Below, in pieces: positions 1 to 6,075 of a stretch of DNA of 36,725 nucleotides; position 1 is the stretch's first letter, and every line of letters begins with the position of its first letter. The stretch spans positions 1-36,725 of the forward strand of contig JACRBZ010000046.1 in assembly GCA_016219185.1 (NCBI GenBank). The letters are read 5' to 3'. The position numbers and the translations under genes are program-made. This stretch comes from Deltaproteobacteria bacterium (GTDB lineage: Bacteria; Desulfobacterota; Desulfobacteria; Desulfobacterales; Desulfatirhabdiaceae). The notes beneath the pieces are model-generated. The model saw only the letters and a list, made by a program, of their open reading frames with translations, was not told the DNA's origin and ran no database searches.

Positions 1-184
1 CATGTTACTCCAGCAAATCGGGATGGAGCACATTGCCGCTGGAACTTGACTTATTGCTTAAATATAAATGTAGTCTCAGAAAAATAAAGCATAACTAATT
101 GATATTAAAATAAATATGAATTACTTTCCGGAATATGGGTTGTAAGAAATAAAAAGCTTTAACCCTGTTCAACAGGAGGTCGCT

Positions 185-283
185 TTGCGAGAAGCAAAAA
201 ATATTCAGCAGAATGAAACTGCGGATCTTCTAAACAAATGTTGGATGACTCGCAATGATTCTTCATATTCCACACTCATCTGA
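185..283 (+). pseudogene. 5' remnant of a truncated gene (possibly DUF6125-like)
   Basis: A good Shine-Dalgarno (AGGAGG at 174-179) sits 5 bases before a TTG that opens a 32-codon frame reading MREAKNIQQNETADLLNKCW and then MTRN. The LLxxCWMT stretch resembles, from memory, the start of DUF6125-type proteins, which continue CWMTHDAMWF. Here similarity stops after about 24 codons and the frame closes inside the next gene. The best reading is a 5' stub left when the rest of the gene was lost; the stub could now act as a short leader that couples translation to the amidohydrolase starting at 255. The family call is recall only. Confidence 0.3.
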
Positions 284-1064
284 CGTAATCCCCGAGAATT
301 TGAGGGACCAATTCGTGCTTTCAAATGACGACCTCGCCGCTGAGCTGGTCTTGATGACCGATGCGTTCACTGACGAGCTTTTTGCCTTGCCGGAGGCAAC
401 AATACTGCGGTTTCCCATCTCCAGGCTTCTCGTGGATGTGGAGCGTTTTCCGGACGACGCCGAGGAACCCATGAGCAAAGTAGGAATGGGGATGATATAC
501 ACTCTCACCGCTTCTGGGAAGAAACTCAAGCGGACACTTCAACCGCAGGAGACGAGATCTCTGGTATCCCTATACGAGACTCACCATCAAGCGCTCTTGA
601 AGGAAGTGAAAAACGAATTGGAAAAGTATGGAAAGGCGCTAATTGTCGACTGTCACAGTTTCCCAAGTCACCCTCTGCCTTGCGATAAGAACCAATCAAT
701 TCCGAGGCCGGAGTTCAGCATCGGCACAGATTCCTTTCATACACCCAAGGCATTGAGCCAAACAACAGCGCTGAACCTCAAAAAAATGGGCTACAGTGTG
801 CAAATCAACCAGCCATACGAAGGGACGATGGTACCAATGGTATTTTACAGGAAGGATCGCCGAGTAGCGTCAATAATGGTCGAAATCAATCGTAGCCTGT
901 ACATGGACGAGATGGCTGGGGCGAAAACCAGTGCATTTGATTCTACCAAGAAGCAGATACAAAGCCTCTTGTGTTCAATCAATCAGTACCAACAACAGGC
1001 TCAACCGGACGCGCGGGGAGAGTGGCGAGCTATCACACAACAGTCACGGGCCGCGCGCCGGTAA
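255..1064 (+). CDS. N-formylglutamate amidohydrolase family protein
   Basis: The 269-residue product is predicted to be a zinc-dependent amidohydrolase of the N-formylglutamate deformylase family, which releases formate and glutamate from N-formylglutamate at the end of one histidine degradation route. Family landmarks are visible: HIPHSS at residues 4-9, a central VDCHSFPS containing the metal/catalytic Asp-His pair (about 130-137), INQPYEGTMVP (about 184-194) and the closing VEINRSLYMDE (about 213-223). The length is normal. The ATG at 255 has only a weak purine stretch (GGATG) upstream and may depend on the overlapping upstream stub for translation. No other histidine-utilisation gene is nearby, so the physiological substrate may differ. 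The family is clear; the exact substrate is not. Confidence 0.82.
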   Translation: MILHIPHSSDVIPENLRDQFVLSNDDLAAELVLMTDAFTDELFALPEATILRFPISRLLVDVERFPDDAEEPMSKVGMGMIYTLTASGKKLKRTLQPQETRSLVSLYETHHQALLKEVKNELEKYGKALIVDCHSFPSHPLPCDKNQSIPRPEFSIGTDSFHTPKALSQTTALNLKKMGYSVQINQPYEGTMVPMVFYRKDRRVASIMVEINRSLYMDEMAGAKTSAFDSTKKQIQSLLCSINQYQQQAQPDARGEWRAITQQSRAARR

Positions 1065-1086
1065 GCCTGAGCGTATGCTTACAGGG

Positions 1087-1120
1087 TTGACTGTTATAAT
1101 GGGTGCCATTATAGTATAAT
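1087..1120 (+). promoter_or_regulatory. higBA promoter with palindromic operator
   Basis: A -35 box TTGACT (1087-1092) is separated by 17 bases from a -10 box TATAGT (1110-1115). Lying over the spacer and the -10 box is a perfect inverted repeat, TATAATGG-GTG-CCATTATA (1095-1113). HigA antitoxins typically repress their own operon from such palindromes, so this is the likely autoregulatory operator. The expected transcription start falls at about 1121-1123, at the toxin ATG itself. Confidence 0.62.
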
Positions 1121-1122
1121 CT

Positions 1123-1416
1123 ATGATAAAGTCCTTTCGCAGTCAAGGCTCAGAAGACATATTTGACGGCAGAAACTCCAGGATAGCGAGAAATTGCTGT
1201 CCGCGATCTTTATGGTCGATTGCTCAGCGAAAGCTGGATCAAATAAATCGTGTTCGAGAAATCGGTGAGCTTGCAATCCCACCGGCAAATCGTCTGGAAC
1301 GCCTTCGTGGTGACAGGGAAGATCAATACGGCATCCGGATAAACCAGCAGTTCCGGATTTGTTTCAAATGGGGAGACGGCCATGCCTACGAGGTCAAAAT
1401 TGTCGATTATCACTAG
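1123..1416 (+). CDS. higB: HigB-type toxin, RelE superfamily mRNA interferase
   Basis: This 97-residue protein matches the HigB toxin family, ribosome-dependent endoribonucleases that cleave mRNA until bound by HigA. It starts with the typical MIKSF and has the alpha-helical SLWSIAQRKLDQIN segment (about 29-42), NRLERLRGDR (about 57-66) and the C-terminal core QFRICFKWGDGHAYEVKIVDYH, in which the conserved FxWxxGxAxxVxxxDYH pattern is intact. It overlaps the antitoxin gene by 35 bases, so the toxin-first order of higBA is seen. No Shine-Dalgarno is visible before the ATG, and the predicted transcript begins at or within a base or two of that codon, suggesting leaderless translation. The gene looks complete and functional. 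Confidence 0.85.
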   Translation: MIKSFRSQGSEDIFDGRNSRIARNCCPRSLWSIAQRKLDQINRVREIGELAIPPANRLERLRGDREDQYGIRINQQFRICFKWGDGHAYEVKIVDYH

Positions 1417-1738
1417 TCAAGATGTGAGGCGGCGCTTACCAAAGCAGCGTCCACCGACACACCCTGGCGAGATGTTGTTAGAAGAGTTTTTGAAGCCCTT
1501 GGGGATATCTCAGAGCGAGCTTGCGATTCGGCTCGGGGTGTCATATCCGCGACTCAACGAGATCGTAAGGGGGCGTCGATCGATGACACCCGATACAGCG
1601 CTGCGTCTGGCTCGAGTGCTGGGGATGCCTGCAGATTTTTGGCTTGGGCTCCAGCAGGATTGGGATCTTTGGCAAGCTATAAATGGTCCGGGCGCCGACG
1701 AGATTTCTCGACTCGAACCGATTTCCCATTTAGGTTAG
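1382..1738 (+). CDS. higA: HigA antitoxin, XRE/VapI-type HTH protein
   Basis: The 118-residue product carries the HigA signature HPGEMLLEEFLKPLGISQSELA (about 27-48), followed by the recognition helix region RLGVSYPRLNEIVRGRRSMT and TALRLARVLGMPADFWLGLQQDWDLW, typical of the addiction-module HigA family. It neutralises HigB and represses the operon by binding the palindrome at 1095-1113. The first roughly 20 residues are basic and lie in the overlap with higB. A later start is possible, but the ATG at 1382 keeps the overlap common for translationally coupled pairs. The pair is a self-contained module beside unrelated genes, consistent with horizontal acquisition. Confidence 0.87.
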   Translation: MPTRSKLSIITSQDVRRRLPKQRPPTHPGEMLLEEFLKPLGISQSELAIRLGVSYPRLNEIVRGRRSMTPDTALRLARVLGMPADFWLGLQQDWDLWQAINGPGADEISRLEPISHLG

Positions 1739-1986
1739 CAGGCAGTCTTTCCGTTGTCGGTTATTCCTCTACTGTTGTTTGTGCTTATAGGATGTTCAAG
1801 CGTCCCTGTTGCCAACTAACCGCCAGCCCTGCCAGAAAATTCCTTTGAGTTGACTAAAGCCAAAAAACATCGCAATACCAGACAAGCAACCACGCAGCCA
1901 TTTATCAGCACTATGAAGATGGTTTGGCGTAGCGCTTACCGGTTATCGCGCTGTTGAGCGCCACTTTTCACTATAGGAGAGTATTT

Positions 1987-2682
1987 TTGAAAACAATCGG
2001 CTTAATCGGTGGCATGAGTTGGGAGTCTACGGTTCCGTACTACCGGCTGATCAACGAAACGATCAGGGAACGTTTGGGTGGTTTGCACTCGGCGAAGGTC
2101 GTTCTGTACAGCGTTGATTTCCACGATATCGAACGACTGCAGCATATCGGAGACTGGGAAGCTGCTGGAGCCATGCTGGCCGAAGCTGCAAAATCACTCG
2201 AAAAGGCAGGTTCGGATTTCTTGGTCTTATGCACGAACACCATGCACAAAGTGGCACATAGCATTGAGGCTGCGGTCACCATTCCTTTTCTTCACATTGC
2301 GGATCCTACCGCTGCGGAAATTAAACGGGCTGGATACAAAACCGTAGGACTTCTCGGTACGCGGTTTACGATGGAACAAGCTTTTTATCGTGACCGATTG
2401 AACGAACGCCACGGGCTTAAAGTGATCGTTCCGAACGATGAAGACCGCGACACCATCCACCGCATTATTTACGAGGAATTGTGCATCGGCGTTGTCTTGC
2501 CCGAGTCTCAAAGCGTGTTCAGGCGAATTATGGAGAGCCTGGCATCACAAGGAGCGGAAGCTATTATTCTTGGATGTACGGAAATATCCCTGCTTGTCAG
2601 CCGGCAAGACTCCAGGATTCCATTGTTTGACACCACGGCCATTCACGCGATGGCAGCCGCGGAAGCAGCGCTTGACCGATGA
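1987..2682 (+). CDS. Aspartate/glutamate racemase family protein
   Basis: This cofactor-independent racemase (Asp/Glu/hydantoin racemase superfamily) interconverts L- and D-aspartate or glutamate using two cysteines. Counting from the chosen start, Cys82 in LCTNTMHK and Cys197 in ILGCTEISLL are the expected acid/base pair, and the N-terminal KTIGLIGGMSWEST is the classic aspartate racemase opening. The frame is open from 1954, but TTG at 1987 is preferred: AGGAGAG (1975-1981) lies 5 bases upstream and the homologous region begins right there, giving 231 residues, the normal length. D-aspartate/glutamate would feed peptidoglycan or be catabolised. It stands alone with no amino-acid operon partner. 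Confidence 0.88.
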   Translation: MKTIGLIGGMSWESTVPYYRLINETIRERLGGLHSAKVVLYSVDFHDIERLQHIGDWEAAGAMLAEAAKSLEKAGSDFLVLCTNTMHKVAHSIEAAVTIPFLHIADPTAAEIKRAGYKTVGLLGTRFTMEQAFYRDRLNERHGLKVIVPNDEDRDTIHRIIYEELCIGVVLPESQSVFRRIMESLASQGAEAIILGCTEISLLVSRQDSRIPLFDTTAIHAMAAAEAALDR

Positions 2683-2770
2683 CGCCGAATTCCAGCAATA
2701 AGAATGTTCCTGCCGTAACGCCATCAATGATTTTATAAATTTTGCTTTTGCAGAAAGGACTTCTCTGAAC

Positions 2771-3394
2771 ATGACCGAAAACCGATTTGACTCTGCCGCC
2801 GAAGACTGGGATAAAGAAAGCAGGCGCGTTGAACTATCAAATGCAATTTCCAGCAGGATCGCCCTTCTTCCTCTGAATGACGGCATGAAAGCCATGGAAT
2901 ATGGTTGCGGCACCGGGCTTGTGGGATTGAATCTGGCCCGCCATCTGGCCTCTCTTGTCGCTGCCGATTCTTCCCCCGGAATGCTGGAGATCATCAAAAC
3001 CAAGATCGTCGAACAGGGGATCAAAAACGTTTTTCCTCAACGCCTTGACCTGCAGCACGATGATTGTGAGCATGACTTCGACCTGATTTTCTCGGCCATG
3101 ACCCTTCATCATCTGACCGATGTAAACGGGATCCTGGCAAAATTCTTTCAATGCTTGAAGCCCGGCGGGATCCTGGCTTTGGCCGATCTTGATGAAGAAG
3201 ACGGCTCCTTCCATCAGGACAACCCCGAAGGAGTCATGCACCATGGCTTCAACCGGAAAAAACTTGCCGGAGATCTTGAAAAGATCGGTTTTACTTCCAT
3301 ACAGGAAAGCACCGTCCACACAATCCTGAAAAAAAACAACCAGGGCGGCGAAAGGCCATATCCCGTCTTTCTTATGATCGCAATGAAAGAATAA
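2771..3394 (+). CDS. Class I SAM-dependent methyltransferase
   Basis: A 207-residue Rossmann-fold methyltransferase. Motif I is MEYGCGTGLVGLNLA (residues 42-56), the acidic residue ending strand 2 is in VAADSSPGML (63-72), and motif IV/post-I is DLIFSAMTLHHL, followed by LKPGGILALADLDEEDG, typical of UbiE/Methyltransf_11-type small-molecule methyltransferases. The acceptor substrate cannot be told from sequence. AAAGGA lies 11 bases before the ATG. The gene is monocistronic as far as can be seen, about 90 bases after the racemase. Confidence 0.82.
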   Translation: MTENRFDSAAEDWDKESRRVELSNAISSRIALLPLNDGMKAMEYGCGTGLVGLNLARHLASLVAADSSPGMLEIIKTKIVEQGIKNVFPQRLDLQHDDCEHDFDLIFSAMTLHHLTDVNGILAKFFQCLKPGGILALADLDEEDGSFHQDNPEGVMHHGFNRKKLAGDLEKIGFTSIQESTVHTILKKNNQGGERPYPVFLMIAMKE

Positions 3395-3450
3395 CATTAA
3401 TATCAGAGTTGAACACGCTGAAGCCGGAGAGCCCGGAACGAATTCACTTA

Positions 3451-3588
3451 ATGAATGTGCAATTTATTGAAAAATCAAATCCCATCAGGCAGTCCCTGAT
3501 TGAAATTTGCGCTGTTTTAAGGGCAGGAGCCCGGTATGCGGACTCTGTTTCACATGCCGGGATACCCGTTGATAAGGAGGTTTCATGA
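3451..3588 (+). CDS. Small ORF, HTH-like, overlapping the next start
   Basis: A 45-codon frame ends with TGA sharing bases with the ATG of the following gene (ATGA at 3585-3588), an arrangement typical of translational coupling. The protein has an IRQSLIEICAVLRAGARYAD segment followed by SVSHAGIPVD, reminiscent of the first helices of terminase-small-subunit or transposase HTH domains. No Shine-Dalgarno precedes its ATG, so it may be a chance frame or the tail of a lost gene. Confidence 0.28.
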   Translation: MNVQFIEKSNPIRQSLIEICAVLRAGARYADSVSHAGIPVDKEVS

Positions 3589-4208
3589 AACTTCATAAGA
3601 TGATCAAATGGATAAGTTTGATGATCCTGCTCATTGCAGGAATGGGGCAAGCGGTAGCTCAACAGGTTGAGGTAACAGGTCTTAACCCGGAAAAGGAGTT
3701 GCCCGAAGATTCGGTTCTCAAACCCGGTCTGGTACCAGTTTACATCTATAAATTCTTCAAGTCCGTTGATCAGATGCCGACGCAGGATATTAAAACGACC
3801 CCGGAAAAAGTGGGCAAACCCATCCTTTTTCTCGATCATAACTTTGGCAAGGAGGATTTGATCTTCGACAGCGGTGTCAGCCAGGGCATCGGAATCCAAA
3901 TGGATGGTTTCTTGAAATTTTCCGAACCCGGAAAATATACTCTGAAGACTAAATCCAATGACGGAATCTGTGTCTGGATTTGTGATAAAAGAATCGTATA
4001 TGATCCAGGCGTCCATACGGATCATTTTTCAAACGAAGTCGTGCTGGATATTCAAAAACCGGGCTGGTACCCCCTCATGATCAAGTATTTCCAGAGAAAA
4101 GGAACGGCAGCCATTGCGATGTACTGGAAACTGCCAAGAAAAGCCGATTTTTCCGTTATTCCGGCCGAAGCCTATGCCCATAATCCGGTTTCAAAAGGTT
4201 CATCATGA
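3585..4208 (+). CDS. Exported PA14-like domain protein
   Basis: The 207-residue product begins with a clear Sec signal peptide: lysines in MKLHKMIK, a hydrophobic stretch WISLMILLIAGMGQ and a likely cleavage after AVAQ (about residue 26). The mature part resembles a single PA14 domain: GLVPVYIYKFF at the start, FDSGVSQGIGIQMDGFLKF, a YTLKTKSNDGICVWI strand pair, and KPGWYPLMIKYFQRKGTAAIAMYW near the end, the usual PA14 pattern of a beta-barrel with an SNDGxxxxxD-like loop. PA14 domains often bind carbohydrate. AAGGAGG lies upstream of the ATG. It was probably made as a free periplasmic or secreted binding module; ligand unknown. Confidence 0.7.
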   Translation: MKLHKMIKWISLMILLIAGMGQAVAQQVEVTGLNPEKELPEDSVLKPGLVPVYIYKFFKSVDQMPTQDIKTTPEKVGKPILFLDHNFGKEDLIFDSGVSQGIGIQMDGFLKFSEPGKYTLKTKSNDGICVWICDKRIVYDPGVHTDHFSNEVVLDIQKPGWYPLMIKYFQRKGTAAIAMYWKLPRKADFSVIPAEAYAHNPVSKGSS

Positions 4209-4225
4209 CATTTCAGAAGGCGTTT

Positions 4226-4432
4226 TTAGTCGGATATTTTTTCATAGGCTTTTTGAAGATCATTTGAAATTAAATTCAGTATTCTGTATGCCGCCATCAT
4301 ATTTTCTGTGCAATCCGCATCTTCTGAACTTGCACTGGCAAACATTTTGGAAAGCATGTTCAAAACAGGGAGCGTATAGCGTACAGTAGCCGCCAATTCA
4401 CTATATTTTTCTATTTTTGCAGCATCGTTCAT
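4226..4432 (-). CDS. Small hypothetical protein, helical
   Basis: A 68-residue protein, MNDAAKIEKYSELAATVRYT and onward to KAYEKISD, predicted almost entirely helical, with one central CTENMMAAYR segment. The frame is open further upstream, but the ATG at 4432 has a proper Shine-Dalgarno (GAGGTG, about 6 bases away) and is chosen. I do not recognise the family. It points towards the PA14-like gene, the two stop codons lying 17 bases apart, so the two genes converge with almost no room for a terminator between them. Confidence 0.5.
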   Translation of the reverse strand: MNDAAKIEKYSELAATVRYTLPVLNMLSKMFASASSEDADCTENMMAAYRILNLISNDLQKAYEKISD

Positions 4433-4744
4433 TGTGTCACCTCGGAAAATATAAATACAAGATGCGACGGTTCCGGATCCGATGATTAATACAGGGCGAT
4501 TCACCAATAAACTTAACAATCCTCAAAACCGTGTCAATACACATTCAAGGTATCAAGAAGCCGTAACCCTCGATCTCGTATGAAAAAGAATCAGAGTTAT
4601 AACCGCTATGCTTTGTAGTGTCCCACGACGACCGGTTTCAGCATCGACCTATAGGAAAAATTCCCGACTGGTAGATTCCCTCAGATAGAATGAAGCCTTC
4701 TCCTTATGGACTTAATGCATCGAAAATGCCAAAAAGGTTTAAAT

Positions 4745-4777
4745 TAAACGGATGCAGCAATCATCTGCATCCGTTTA
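4745..4777. terminator. Perfect 13-bp hairpin, possible bidirectional terminator
   Basis: TAAACGGATGCAG (4745-4757) and CTGCATCCGTTTA (4765-4777) are exact complements separated by a 7-base loop. There is no directly adjoining T-run; the nearest T-rich stretch is at 4785-4790 on the plus strand. It may be a transcription boundary upstream of the universal stress gene. The surrounding gene-free stretch 4433-4861 shows nothing else I can support. Confidence 0.45.
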
Positions 4778-4861
4778 TATCCCACTTTTTGATCCGTCTT
4801 CCAATGCATTAGCCCCCGAGCCCCTGGCATCATAATATATCTATCATAGGAGGAGTATTCT

Positions 4862-5302
4862 ATGTATCAAACACTATTAGTACCCTTGGATGGCTCCCCC
4901 AGAGCCGAGGGCATTCTTCCCCATGTTGAAAATCTGGCCATTCAGTTCAAGTCAAAAGTTATTTTCCTTCAGGTTTGGACCCTTCATGACGCCATCATTC
5001 AGGTCGATAGCACGGATGATTATATTTTGGATTATAACCAAAAGAAAGAAATGATCAGTAAATACCTTGCCGGCATTAAGGAGGGTTTTCAAAAAAAAGG
5101 AATTGAATCCACTTGCTTTGTCGAAATGGGGGATGCCGTGGAAACCATCATCGCCGTTGCTCAGAGGGAAAACGCGGATCTGATTGCCATCGCCAGTCAT
5201 GGCCGTAGCGGGTTATCACGGGTATTTTATGGCAGCGTGGCAGCCGGCATCATGCAAAAAATTGATCGGCCCATGATAATTATTCGAACCCGAAACATTT
5301 AA
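4862..5302 (+). CDS. Universal stress protein, UspA family
   Basis: A 146-residue single-domain UspA protein. It starts with YQTLLVPLDGSPRAE (Asp of the ATP-binding fold at residue 10), and the C-terminal nucleotide-binding signature is present as ASHG, nine residues, then GS (SHGRSGLSRVFYGSVA), followed by the closing strand RPMIIIRTR. The first glycine of the usual Gly-x2-Gly-x9-Gly-Ser/Thr motif is Ala. Such proteins bind ATP or AMP and are induced in stasis and energy stress. AGGAGG precedes the ATG by about 8 bases. A second, broken usp copy starts 145 bases downstream. Confidence 0.9.
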   Translation: MYQTLLVPLDGSPRAEGILPHVENLAIQFKSKVIFLQVWTLHDAIIQVDSTDDYILDYNQKKEMISKYLAGIKEGFQKKGIESTCFVEMGDAVETIIAVAQRENADLIAIASHGRSGLSRVFYGSVAAGIMQKIDRPMIIIRTRNI

Positions 5303-5447
5303 TTGAAGGTGATCGTGTAACATTTGATGTGTGCAAGGCGCCAAGGGTCCTGCCGCAGCCAATGTTTCACGCTTATAATTCATGCCTTCCCGGTCTCGGT
5401 CATCATCGATTTGGAATGAAAATCAACCTATTCAAGTGAGGCGCAAT

Positions 5448-5708
5448 ATGAAAATCCTGGTGGCTTTGGACGGCTCGGATTATGCTTTCAAAGCATTAAG
5501 GAAAGCTGTGGAAAAGGTCGTCAGGGATTTTCGGCCTGCCCCACATCAGCCCACTCGGCAAGCATCGCCGCATGATCGGGGTCGAGATGATCCGTGGAAT
5601 AGGCAAAAATATTGCCGATTGAAGTGGTTAAGTGCGCGATGTCCCGGTATGGGGGCTTGTCCTTCATTTCTTTCAGGCAGAGCCGGATCACGTCATTGCT
5701 CAAGTTGA
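5448..5708 (+). pseudogene. Truncated universal stress protein gene (5' end only)
   Basis: The ATG at 5448 opens MKILVALDGSDYAFKALRKA followed by VEKV, a textbook UspA N-terminus with Val-x-Leu-Asp-Gly-Ser. After about 24 codons (near 5520) similarity ends and the frame reads nonsense through the minus-strand gene that ends at 5521, stopping at 5708. The other roughly 120 residues, including the nucleotide-binding motif, are missing. The break coincides with the stop codon of the oxidoreductase-operon gene on the other strand, so this is a rearrangement or deletion junction that placed that operon next to a usp stub. Confidence 0.75.
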
Positions 5709-6075
5709 AAGGATGGCATTGAAAAAGCAAGAGCAGGACCGGACGCGGATAACGCCTTGAGTGTTCCCGGATCACCTCCGCCATCATCTTGAGCGGTCCC
5801 TGGCCTTTAAGCAGCATGACCCGCGCATAAGCGCCGGTCATGAACCGTTCGGAGAAATACCAGGCGCCGCCGGAGTCATCCAGGATCACTTCGATGTCAT
5901 TGTGGCATAAGATGGCTTCCTGAACGAGCGCGGGAAATTGGTCCGGCTCTGTTGCCGGCCCTGAAACGGGGAGGGTTCGGGCACCGAATTCCGCTTCAAG
6001 ATCCGCCAGTGCAAGCAATTCTCCGGCGCTGCTGCTTTTTCTGATGAATTCAGCAAGTTCAGCGGCTTCCTTCAC
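5521..6075 (-). CDS. Hypothetical protein, last gene of the aldehyde oxidoreductase operon
   Basis: The start is chosen at GTG 6075, which overlaps the stop of the oxidoreductase gene as GTGA, giving 184 residues; an upstream in-frame ATG would lie deep inside the oxidoreductase gene. I recognise no catalytic family. Visible features are an acidic helical N-terminus (VKEAAELAEFIRKSSSAGEL), a VILDDSGGAWYFSERFMTGAY strand-turn region, PRPVLLLLFQCHPFNLSNDVIR, and a C-terminal DHLDPDHAAMLAEWADVG. By position it could be the counterpart of the accessory proteins encoded beside E. coli ydhV (ydhW/ydhX), but this was not verified. Tight coupling says it is needed in step with the enzyme, perhaps for assembly. 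Its last codons coincide with the usp breakpoint, so the C-terminus may be altered. Confidence 0.6.
   Translation of the reverse strand: MKEAAELAEFIRKSSSAGELLALADLEAEFGARTLPVSGPATEPDQFPALVQEAILCHNDIEVILDDSGGAWYFSERFMTGAYARVMLLKGQGPLKMMAEVIREHSRRYPRPVLLLLFQCHPFNLSNDVIRLCLKEMKDKPPYRDIAHLTTSIGNIFAYSTDHLDPDHAAMLAEWADVGQAENP

Noticed and set aside
1811..1960. Possible integron attC site after the HigBA genes (GTTGAGC near 1953)
   Set aside because: A GTTRRRY-like core is present, but no matching RYYYAAC partner and no foldable arm could be found.
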